Of a stretch of 6,081 bases of DNA, positions 1 to 5,264 are shown piece by piece (the stretch's first letter is position 1; each line of letters starts with the position of its first letter). Made by a program: the position numbers and the translations under genes. The notes below the pieces were generated by a model. The model was given only the letters and a program-made list of their open reading frames with translations, was not told the DNA's origin and ran no database searches. The stretch is taken from contig JAUXII010000069.1 in NCBI GenBank assembly GCA_030621075.1, positions 1 to 6,081 of the forward strand, read 5' to 3'. This DNA comes from Lentimicrobiaceae bacterium (GTDB lineage Bacteria; Bacteroidota; Bacteroidia; Bacteroidales; JAGONC01).

Positions 1-1
1 C

Positions 2-388
2 CTGACGGTTTCTGAGATGGAAAATGAAGAATATGAGGCATCAGTTCAAAATGTGGAAGACCTGAGTGGTAACGTAATGGATCCGGTAACCATCTCATTT
101 ACCAATGCAAGCAGCATTGGTGACGGTTTATTGGTTAGTGATATGACCCTGTTTCCTAACCCTGCCAACAATAACCTGAACCTTGAATTCGTTTGCAAAA
201 ATTCAAGCTCTGTTCATATTAAAATTTCAGATTTAATGGGAAATGAAGTTTTTGAGAAAGGAGCTGAAACAACCATTGGAGAAAACTCTTTTCAAGTGAA
301 TGTCAGCGACTTTTCAACCGGTTTTTATATTGTAAGTGTTACATTCAGTGATCAAAGGCCTGTGTATTTGAAGTTTCTTAAAAAATAA
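2..388 (+). CDS. C-terminal part of a secreted protein with T9SS type A sorting domain (5' end outside window)
   Basis: The reading frame is open from the first full codon (base 2) to TAA at 386-388, so this is the 3' end of a longer gene; the ATG at 17 is probably internal. From that ATG, residues 1-30 (for example NVEDLSGNVMDPVTISF) resemble the last strands of a bacterial Ig-like (Big_5/SbsA-like) domain, where a 'DlaGN' signature is usual. Residues 45-123 are a type IX secretion C-terminal domain: LFPNPANNNL opens it, IKISDLMGNEVF follows, and it ends with GFYIVSV and a basic KFLKK tail. In this family the domain directs the periplasmic protein through the T9SS, is cleaved off, and the passenger is released or anchored at the surface. 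The passenger's activity cannot be told from what is present. The sorting domain call is firm; the Ig-like call is moderate. Confidence 0.9.
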   Translation: MTVSEMENEEYEASVQNVEDLSGNVMDPVTISFTNASSIGDGLLVSDMTLFPNPANNNLNLEFVCKNSSSVHIKISDLMGNEVFEKGAETTIGENSFQVNVSDFSTGFYIVSVTFSDQRPVYLKFLKK

Positions 389-395
389 TCATGTG

Positions 396-418
396 CTGTC
401 AGGTGTAACACCTGACAG
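396..418. repeat. Perfect intergenic hairpin (10-bp stem, 3-nt loop)
   Basis: CTGTCAGGTG at 396-405 and CACCTGACAG at 409-418 are exact reverse complements around the loop TAA. It starts 8 nt after the stop of the T9SS gene and ends 18 nt before the GTG of the glycosyltransferase. No T-run follows the stem (the next bases are GCAGCAAAATTTA), so it is not a canonical intrinsic terminator. It could still slow transcription, protect a 3' end, or be one copy of a dispersed palindrome. CACCTGACA recurs at 5487-5495. Confidence 0.7.
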
Positions 419-436
419 GCAGCAAAATTTATAGCC

Positions 437-1171
437 GTGTCCGACAGTCTAATCATTATACCAACATACAACGAAAAAGAAAACATCGAGAAGATCATCC
501 GAAAGGTGTTTTCACTTGAAAAAGAGTTAAATGTCCTTGTTGTTGAAGATAATTCACCGGATGGTACAGCAGCAATTGTTAAAAATTTGATCAGCGAATT
601 TCCCGATCGCCTGTTTATTGAAGAGAGAAAGGGGAAATTGGGCCTGGGAACTGCCTATATCCATGGATTTAAATGGGCTTTGAAAAAGGGGTATGAGTAT
701 ATATTTGAGATGGATGCTGATTTCTCCCATAACCCTGATGACCTGCTCAGGCTATATGATGCATGCTCCAATCAGGGGGCCGATCTTGCCATTGGTTCCA
801 GGTATATAAACGGCGTTAATGTTGTTAACTGGCCAATGGGCAGGGTGTTGATGTCCTATTATGCATCGGCTTATGTCCGGCTCGTCACACGAATGAAGAT
901 TAGAGATACAACTGCCGGGTTCAAATGCTACACAAGGAAGGTCCTTGAAGCCATAAATCTTGATAAAATAAAATTTGTAGGGTATGCATTCCAGATAGAG
1001 ATGAAATATACTGCCTGGAAACTTGGCTTCCGTGTAATTGAAGTTCCTATTATATTTACCGACCGTACCGAAGGGACTTCTAAAATGAGTTCAGGCATAT
1101 TCAAAGAGGCCATTTTTGGTGTGATCAATCTTCGATGTATGAATATTAAGAAACTGCATCGCAAGGAATAG
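437..1171 (+). CDS. Polyprenol monophosphomannose synthase-like GT2 glycosyltransferase (DPM1 type)
   Basis: Predicted GT-A fold, family 2 enzyme moving a sugar (typically mannose from GDP-mannose) onto polyprenyl phosphate at the cytoplasmic face of the membrane, giving a lipid-linked donor. Visible motifs: the N-terminal strand SLIIIPTYNEKENI (residues 4-17), VVEDNSPDGT (35-44) with nucleotide-binding D38, the metal-binding DAD motif in EMDADFSHNP (91-100), AIGSRY (118-123), and DTTAGFKCY (157-165) typical of the DPM1 branch. At 244 residues it matches the short soluble bacterial form without the C-terminal membrane helices of eukaryotic or GtrB-like relatives. The start is GTG; an in-frame TGA at 413-415 lies inside the preceding hairpin and there is no ATG between, so GTG at 437 is the only ordinary choice. 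It ends with TAG, 5 nt before dihydroorotase, so the two are very probably co-transcribed. The exact sugar is inferred. Confidence 0.88.
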   Translation: MSDSLIIIPTYNEKENIEKIIRKVFSLEKELNVLVVEDNSPDGTAAIVKNLISEFPDRLFIEERKGKLGLGTAYIHGFKWALKKGYEYIFEMDADFSHNPDDLLRLYDACSNQGADLAIGSRYINGVNVVNWPMGRVLMSYYASAYVRLVTRMKIRDTTAGFKCYTRKVLEAINLDKIKFVGYAFQIEMKYTAWKLGFRVIEVPIIFTDRTEGTSKMSSGIFKEAIFGVINLRCMNIKKLHRKE

Positions 1172-1176
1172 AATAA

Positions 1177-2523
1177 ATGAATAAGTCGTACCATATTATC
1201 AATGCCACGATCATAAATGAAGGGGAAATCTTCGATGGCGAACTTATCATTAAGAACAGCAGGATAGATAAAATTATCAAGGGCCAAAGTGGGAAAGTTG
1301 AAGAAGATGCTGAAGTCATTGATATAAATGGAAAGTACCTCTTACCCGGAGTTATTGACGACCAGGTGCATTTCCGTGAACCCGGATTGACGCATAAAGC
1401 TGATATACACTCGGAGAGCAAAGCCGCAGTGGCCGGTGGGATTACCTCCTTTATGGAGATGCCTAATACTGTTCCTCCTGTTTTAACCCACGATCTGCTG
1501 GAAGATAAATACAGACTCGCTGCGCAAAAGTCGCTGGCTAACTACTCTTTTTACATGGGGGCGTCAAATGATAACATTGATGAGATTATCAAAACAGATC
1601 CTCTCAATGTATGTGGTGTAAAAGTATTTATGGGCGCATCAACCGGTAATATGCTTGTGGATGACCTCAATTCCTTGAATGATATCTTCTCAAAGAGTAA
1701 CTTGTTGGTGGCTGTACATTGCGAAGATGAGGATACGATCAGGAAAAATTTGCACCTTGCCAGGGAGAAATATGGCGAGGATGTTCCCATCGAAATGCAT
1801 CCGGTTATCCGTAGTGAAGAAGCTTGTTATAAATCATCTTCTCTGGCCGTTAAACTGGCACAAAAACACAACACACGCCTGCATATTCTGCACCTTTCAA
1901 CAGCTCGTGAACTGGACCTGTTTGACAATAAAATATCATTAGACAAAAAGAGAATAACTGCCGAGGTTTGTGTACATCATTTATGGTTTTCGGATGAGGA
2001 TTACAAGAAAAAGGGAACATGCATCAAATGGAATCCTGCAATCAAGACTCTCAAGGATAAAGAAGGATTAATGGAGGGTTTGTTAAACGGCAAGATTGAC
2101 GTTATTGCCACCGATCATGCACCTCATACCGGTGATGAGAAACAAAACAGGTACTTTAAAGCACCTTCCGGCGGCCCCTTGGTCCAGCATTCTTTAATTG
2201 CTATGTTTGACCTTGCCCTTAGTGGTAAAATATCCATTGAGCAAGTTGTTGAGAAAATGTGCCATAACCCGGCCACCTGCTTTCAAGTGGATAAAAGAGG
2301 ATTTCTCAGAGAGGGGTATTGGGCTGATCTGACGGTTGTTGATACAGATGCAGCATGGGTTGTTGATAAGTCGAATATTTTATATAAATGTGGATGGTCG
2401 CCTTTTGAAGGAGAAACATTCAGGTCGAAAATTACGCATACATTTGTTAACGGAAACCTCGTTTATAACAATGGTAAATTTGATGAATCTAACAAGGGGC
2501 AAAGACTACAATTTAGAAGGTAA
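1177..2523 (+). CDS. pyrC: Dihydroorotase (class I amidohydrolase)
   Basis: Catalyses reversible cyclisation of N-carbamoyl-aspartate to dihydroorotate, the third step of de novo pyrimidine synthesis, in the cytoplasm. 448 residues, the size of class I dihydroorotases. Landmarks in order: an N-terminal beta-sandwich half (1-56); LLPGVIDDQVHFREPG (55-70) carrying metal/substrate residues H65 and R67; EMPNT (94-98), the family's substrate-side Asn motif; VKVFMGASTGNM (148-159); HCE with H181; LHILHLS (235-241) with H236 and H239; and IATDHAPH (310-317) with catalytic D313. The C-terminal GFLREGYWADLTVVD is the usual return to the small domain. The first His of the usual HxH motif is Gln (Q63), which I recall also in Porphyromonas gingivalis dihydroorotase, so it appears lineage-typical rather than inactivating. 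ATG lies 5 nt after the glycosyltransferase stop, implying translational coupling. I recall this gene pair as common in Bacteroidota, often followed by a DUF4296 gene, which is absent here. Confidence 0.95.
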   Translation: MNKSYHIINATIINEGEIFDGELIIKNSRIDKIIKGQSGKVEEDAEVIDINGKYLLPGVIDDQVHFREPGLTHKADIHSESKAAVAGGITSFMEMPNTVPPVLTHDLLEDKYRLAAQKSLANYSFYMGASNDNIDEIIKTDPLNVCGVKVFMGASTGNMLVDDLNSLNDIFSKSNLLVAVHCEDEDTIRKNLHLAREKYGEDVPIEMHPVIRSEEACYKSSSLAVKLAQKHNTRLHILHLSTARELDLFDNKISLDKKRITAEVCVHHLWFSDEDYKKKGTCIKWNPAIKTLKDKEGLMEGLLNGKIDVIATDHAPHTGDEKQNRYFKAPSGGPLVQHSLIAMFDLALSGKISIEQVVEKMCHNPATCFQVDKRGFLREGYWADLTVVDTDAAWVVDKSNILYKCGWSPFEGETFRSKITHTFVNGNLVYNNGKFDESNKGQRLQFRR

Positions 2524-2530
2524 TTCTTTA

Positions 2531-2574
2531 CTCCTTTGGGTTACTTTGTGATATCCTTTGTGTACCTTAGTGGT
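2531..2574. repeat. Phased CTTTG tandem repeat (about 10-bp period)
   Basis: Four related units follow pyrC: CTTTG at 2534-2538, 2544-2548 and 2556-2560, then CTTAG at 2566-2570, each usually followed by TG or GG. The steps are 10, 12 and 10 bp, about one helical turn. From memory, similar CTTTGTG-type runs are common between genes in Bacteroidota; I could not check this. No protein reading is convincing. It may be a dispersed repeat remnant or a protein-binding or DNA-bending site. Confidence 0.5.
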
Positions 2575-2596
2575 AAAATAAGAACTTATTTTAACC
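2572..2596. repeat. AT-rich hairpin downstream of pyrC
   Basis: GGTAAAATAAG at 2572-2582 pairs with CTTATTTTAACC at 2585-2596 with one bulged base. The innermost G-C pair probably opens to give the loop GAAC. It directly abuts the phased CTTTG repeat, and its right arm overlaps the next inverted repeat by 3 nt. The stem is AT-rich with no T-run immediately after, so a terminator role is weak. Confidence 0.5.
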
Positions 2597-2645
2597 CTTG
2601 ATTCACATTAATAAATGGAAAATATTCAAGGGTATAATATTTTTT
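2594..2645 (+). terminator. Possible weak terminator or operator: 8-bp inverted repeat with downstream T-run
   Basis: ACCCTTGA at 2594-2601 is exactly complementary to TCAAGGGT at 2626-2633, with a 24-nt AT-rich gap; a run of six T lies at 2640-2645. It sits between pyrC and the MORN lipoprotein ATG at 2658. The loop is long for an intrinsic terminator, and TATAAT at 2633-2638 overlaps the right arm, so a regulatory site at the lipoprotein promoter is equally possible. Confidence 0.25.
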
Positions 2646-2657
2646 AAAACAAGACAA

Positions 2658-3362
2658 ATGAGAAAAATAATATGGTTTTTCCTGCCTTTAATTATGATTG
2701 CCTGCTCCGGCTGCCTGGTCAAAGTAGTGGTGGATACTTACATTGACGGGGTCCCCAAACACGAAAAAATTTATAAGGTAGAAGGCAGCGACAGCTTGCT
2801 GGTTCAGGAAGTTTATTACTATCAGAATCATAAAAAACGTATGGAAGGGGTTTATCCCGATGATAGTGTTAATAACGGAACATGGATCTATTGGTACGAG
2901 AATGGCAAGAAAAATTATGAGGTAGAATTATTAAATGGCAAGCCGGTTGGAGATTTTCAGGTTTGGGATATTGAAGGAAACCTGTTACCGGTTTCTGAAT
3001 ATTCAATCATGAGCTTTGATAATGGGTTCCCTAAAATCATGCGTTTTTTTCGCATGGAGGATGGAGAAAAAATATTAATATGGGAAATTCATTATTATGA
3101 GAACAGAAGCAAAAGAGCTGAAGGACCGGTTAAACAGGGAAAAAAGTATGGAAAATGGGTTGCCTGGTTTGATAGTGGGATAAAATGGAGTGAAGGCACA
3201 TTTAAATACGAAGTGAGTCATGGAAAAAGAACTGTTTGGCACGACAACGGGCAAAAATATTATGAAGGAGAGTACTTTTTTGGTGACCGTACAGGCATAT
3301 GGCAATTTTGGAATTCTGAGGGGGATTTTATGAAAGAGATTGATTACAGCAAAGAAAAGTAA
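2658..3362 (+). CDS. MORN-repeat (YwqK-like) lipoprotein
   Basis: The frame opens earlier (a TTG at 2598), but ATG at 2658 is preferred because it gives a clean lipoprotein signal peptide: MRKIIWFFLPLIMIACSGC, with lipidation at C16 (MIAC) or C19 (CSGC). The mature protein would be anchored in the periplasm or on the outer membrane. The 234-residue protein has five or so MORN_2-type units of the G-x-W-x-x-[WY]-[YFH]-x-[ND]-G-x-x form: GTWIYWYENGKK, GDFQVWDIEGN, GKWVAWFDSGIK, GKRTVWHDNGQK and GIWQFWNSEGD. It looks like two halves: VYYYQNHKKRMEG (about residues 52-64) and IHYYENRSKRAEG in the second half start equivalent blocks. Databases often label such proteins 'YwqK family antitoxin', but no toxin neighbour is seen here, so that name should not be read as function. 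Molecular role unknown; probably an envelope binding or scaffold protein. Confidence 0.85.
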   Translation: MRKIIWFFLPLIMIACSGCLVKVVVDTYIDGVPKHEKIYKVEGSDSLLVQEVYYYQNHKKRMEGVYPDDSVNNGTWIYWYENGKKNYEVELLNGKPVGDFQVWDIEGNLLPVSEYSIMSFDNGFPKIMRFFRMEDGEKILIWEIHYYENRSKRAEGPVKQGKKYGKWVAWFDSGIKWSEGTFKYEVSHGKRTVWHDNGQKYYEGEYFFGDRTGIWQFWNSEGDFMKEIDYSKEK

Positions 3363-3378
3363 AGGGATGACATCCCTT
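3362..3378 (+). terminator. Short hairpin at the stop of the MORN gene, possible weak terminator
   Basis: AAGGGAT (3362-3368), loop GAC, ATCCCTT (3372-3378) form a perfect 7-bp stem starting on the last base of the TAA stop. The following bases, CTACAATTTACC, lack a proper T-run, so termination is uncertain. The same bases are also readable as the start of the lamin-tail-like remnant. Confidence 0.3.
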
Positions 3379-3501
3379 CTACAATTTACCCCTAATAAGT
3401 AAAATGGCGTTATTTTTGATGATGCTATCAGTTACGGTACTGGCTCGGGTGGTGGAGTTTCGGCTCCAACACCCGGAACAGCAAACGGTACGCAGAAATA
3501 G
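3364..3501 (+). pseudogene. Remnant of a lamin-tail-domain (LTD) protein C-terminus
   Basis: One frame here reads coherently across an in-frame TAA at 3400-3402. Before it comes TSLLQFTPNK; after it NGVIFDDAISYG, then a Gly/Ser-rich stretch and APTPGTANGTQK, ending at TAG 3499-3501. The order 'loop, NG-V-x-D-x-x-SYG, then PTPGxAN' matches how bacterial lamin-tail domains end (a strand with V-D-x-x-S-Y, then a TPG-A-N linker). There is no plausible start codon plus domain core, and only the last third of the domain could be present, so this is a fragment. It is in the same frame as the next gene and ends 24 nt before its ATG. An LTD protein next to an SdiA-regulated propeller would be sensible for two secreted proteins. 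The family call rests on pattern memory, not a search. Confidence 0.5.
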
Positions 3502-3525
3502 ATTTCTGATTTAGTAAGAAACCCA

Positions 3526-4293
3526 ATGGCCAGAGTTTTAATCATCGTAATTGTTATGCTTTTTGCTGGTGCTTGCCGGAAGGAAGAAACACCTGATCCG
3601 GTGATTGAGGCTCCTGTGGGGAAGCTGGAGTTGATCGATAGTTTTCCAATCGATGTCCCCGAGCCTTCAGGATTATCATTCGGGCCTGATAAAAAAACGC
3701 TATTAACTGTGAGTGATCACACCAACCATGTTTATGAAATGGATATGCAGGGAAATATAATCAGGATGTTGGATTATACTGGTAAGAATCTGGAAGGTGT
3801 TACTTATAATCCTGATAAAAACCTTATAGTGGTTGCTGAAGAAGCTGATCGTGAAATTATATTTATTGATTATGATACAGGGATTAAATTAGAGACTTTT
3901 CGATTAGATATTCCGGCAAATTCAGATAATAACGGGTTGGAAGGCATCTCTTACAATACAAACAATAAACTGTATTACATCGTTAATGAAATGAATCCTG
4001 GATTATTAATAACCTGGAATGAAGTATCGGGAATTATTAGTAAGGATAACCTGGACTTTGCATCGGACTATTCAGGCATTTTTACTGATGCTGATAATTC
4101 GCTTTTGTGGTTTGTAAGTGACCAGTCAAAAAGGGTGTTTATGTGTGACTACGATGCAAACGTATTGAAAATATTTAATTTAGATGAACTAAAATATGAA
4201 GGAATTGTGGTTGATGAAAACATAATCTGTCTTGTAAATGATGCAACGGCTAAATTGGATTATTACCAAATAATAAAGAATGAATTATGGTAG
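3526..4293 (+). CDS. SdiA-regulated domain (YjiK-like) beta-propeller lipoprotein
   Basis: 255 residues. ATG at 3526 gives a short signal peptide, MARVLIIVIVMLFAGAC, with lipidation predicted at C17 and a charged RKEE after it; a flexible Pro/Glu linker follows to about residue 32. The rest is a propeller of about five similar blades, each opening with an [SE]-G-[LIV] turn: EPSGLSFGPDKKTLLTVSDH, LEGVTYNPDKNLIVVAEEAD, LEGISYNTNNKLYYIVNE, YSGIFTDADNSLLWFVSDQ and YEGIVVDENIICLVND. The VSDHTNxVY and KNLEGVTY signatures are those of the SdiA-regulated family (E. coli YjiK). The family name comes from regulation of a Salmonella/E. coli member and does not imply quorum sensing here; the biochemical role is unknown. 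It ends with TAG. No promoter is obvious in the short upstream gap, which holds the LTD-like remnant. Confidence 0.85.
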   Translation: MARVLIIVIVMLFAGACRKEETPDPVIEAPVGKLELIDSFPIDVPEPSGLSFGPDKKTLLTVSDHTNHVYEMDMQGNIIRMLDYTGKNLEGVTYNPDKNLIVVAEEADREIIFIDYDTGIKLETFRLDIPANSDNNGLEGISYNTNNKLYYIVNEMNPGLLITWNEVSGIISKDNLDFASDYSGIFTDADNSLLWFVSDQSKRVFMCDYDANVLKIFNLDELKYEGIVVDENIICLVNDATAKLDYYQIIKNELW

Positions 4294-4542
4294 ATGCAGT
4301 AATTTCCAGGTACGAATTCAGGATTTTAGGAAACTGCCTGGATAATATGAAAGTAAGATCAAAGAGCTTTCTGATAAGGAAATGACACGAAAAATTGATT
4401 CAATCTATCTATTGACTCCATGGAAAAGCTGGAAAAAAAAGAATACACGCTTGAAGAATTCCTTGAAATTGTAAAAAAACATCCTGATTTATAGGCTGTG
4501 AAACGTGTTGTGGGAGTGATTGATAAAAAATTAGCTAACTAA
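4287..4542 (+). pseudogene. Collapsed pseudogene next to the CYTH gene (three frames, amber codon, internal deletion)
   Basis: Three consecutive protein-like pieces lie in different frames. ATG 4287 (overlapping the previous stop) gives MVDAVISRYEFRILGNCLDN. From 4346 another frame gives YESKIKELSDKEMTRKIDSI. From ATG 4420 a third gives MEKLEKKEYTLEEFLEIVKK then HPDL, a TAG at 4492-4494, and AVKRVVGVIDKKLAN before TAA at 4540-4542. Each frame change is -1. I recall a Bacteroidota family of roughly 200-residue proteins beginning R-[FY]-E-F-R-I-F-G, with an inner 'EYTLEqfL...HPDL.aV' segment and a C-terminal 'IKRVxGM' segment. The pieces here appear in that order but with most of the middle missing, which points to decay by deletion. 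It stops 7 nt before the CYTH start. Decay is well supported by the sequence; family identity is from memory. Confidence 0.55.
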
Positions 4543-4549
4543 ATATAAC

Positions 4550-5020
4550 ATGGCACAAGAAATTGAAAGAAAATTTTTAGTTAAAGGCGATTATAAAGAT
4601 TTCGTCACTAAAGAAACCCGGATAACCCAGGGTTACCTTTCATCTGTGCCGGAACGTACAGTACGTGTCCGCATAAAAGGTGACAAAGGTTTTTTAACGA
4701 TCAAGGGCATTGGAAGCAAGTCAGGCGCAAGCCGGTTTGAATGGGAAAAAGAAATTTCTGTTGAGGAAGCAAAAACATTGCTTAAAATTTGCGAGCCTGG
4801 TGTGATTGACAAAATCCGTTATATTGTACCGGAACAAACAGGGTTGAATTTTGAAGTAGATAAATTCTACGGTGATAATGAAGGCTTAACAATTGCAGAA
4901 ATCGAATTGCCTTCAGAGGATCATCCTTTTGCAAAACCTGATTGGTTGGGGGAGGAAGTAACCGGTGATGTCCGCTTTTACAATGCAATGTTAATGAAAA
5001 ACCCTTACAAGAATTGGTAA
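4550..5020 (+). CDS. CYTH domain protein (triphosphate tunnel metalloenzyme)
   Basis: Complete 156-residue single-domain CYTH protein, the usual size of short bacterial triphosphate tunnel enzymes. Tunnel-lining residues are all in place: the ExExK signature EIERKF (E4, E6, K8), RVRIK (R39, R41), TIKG (K52), FEWEKEI (E64, E66), DKIRY (K88, R90), FEVDKF (E102, D104) and AEIELP (E117, E119). These hold a triphosphate and divalent metal inside an eight-strand barrel. Characterised relatives of this size hydrolyse inorganic tripolyphosphate (Nitrosomonas europaea TTM) or act as class IV adenylate cyclases; tripolyphosphatase is the safer inference, as no cAMP context is visible. Predicted cytoplasmic. 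The start ATG is 7 nt after the TAA of the upstream pseudogene, so the pair was probably once an operon. The gene itself shows no damage. Confidence 0.9.
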   Translation: MAQEIERKFLVKGDYKDFVTKETRITQGYLSSVPERTVRVRIKGDKGFLTIKGIGSKSGASRFEWEKEISVEEAKTLLKICEPGVIDKIRYIVPEQTGLNFEVDKFYGDNEGLTIAEIELPSEDHPFAKPDWLGEEVTGDVRFYNAMLMKNPYKNW

Positions 5021-5260
5021 AATAGTTCTGTCACTTACATTTGCCATGGCTTTTAGTGCATTATTTTTCCAGTCGAAAACCATGCGTACAATGATTTTTA
5101 TACCTATTTCTTGGCATCACACCGGAAGGTGTTTTTGGGTTCTTTTAACTTCTTCTCTCTTAACAGTGACCAACCTGTCACGAAACCAACAGAGAATGGA
5201 CCGGGAAAATTTTCTAACATTATCGCAATGGTTAATACCGGGCTATATATTATGAAATAG
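5013..5260 (+). pseudogene. Possible frameshifted small secreted protein gene
   Basis: Overlapping the CYTH stop, one frame reads GKIVLSLTFAMAFSALFF, a good signal-peptide core (Lys then a hydrophobic stretch). The first codon of that reading in normal position is ATT at 5013, not ATG; ATG at 5046 is inside the hydrophobic segment. At the T-run 5064-5068 the protein-like reading moves to the -1 frame: PVENHAYNDFYTYFLASHRK, then FLGSFNFFSLNSDQPVTKP, then GPGKFSNIIAMVNTGLYIMK and TAG at 5258-5260. That second frame is open for 67 codons but has no usable start of its own. Restoring one T would join leader and body into a protein of about 82 residues. The alternative, a 69-residue ORF from ATG 5046 that stays in one frame, is rich in Trp/His/Arg/Leu and less natural. 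I do not recognise the family. Confidence 0.35.
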
Positions 5261-5264
5261 TTAT

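Noticed and set aside
928..1421. Minus-strand ORFs opposite the glycosyltransferase and pyrC
   Set aside because: They lie antisense to strongly conserved genes and have no domain-like sequence.
1551..1942. Further short ORFs inside pyrC on both strands (1551-1790 minus, 1679-1942 plus)
   Set aside because: Out-of-frame shadows of dihydroorotase without motifs or start signals.
2336..2551. Plus-strand 71-codon ORF over the end of pyrC
   Set aside because: Overlaps the conserved pyrC C-terminus in another frame and its product shows no motif.
2598..2657. TTG start adding 20 residues to the MORN lipoprotein
   Set aside because: It would bury the signal peptide; ATG 2658 puts the basic and hydrophobic lipoprotein leader at the N-terminus, and the TTG lies within an inverted repeat.
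3075..3305. Minus-strand ORF opposite the MORN gene
   Set aside because: Antisense to repeat-coding sequence; composition is a by-product of the sense strand.
3404..3511. 35-codon ORF from ATG 3404 (MALFLMMLSVTVLARV...) resembling a signal peptide
   Set aside because: It overlaps the LTD-like reading in another frame, and after the hydrophobic start it becomes Arg/Gln-rich and stops; the LTD-like frame is more natural.
2658..3525. Toxin-antitoxin module, suggested by the YwqK-like protein
   Set aside because: No toxin-sized partner ORF is adjacent; the next sequence is an LTD-like fragment, and the protein is a lipoprotein.
4782..4988. Minus-strand ORF opposite the CYTH gene
   Set aside because: Antisense to conserved tunnel residues, with no recognisable product.
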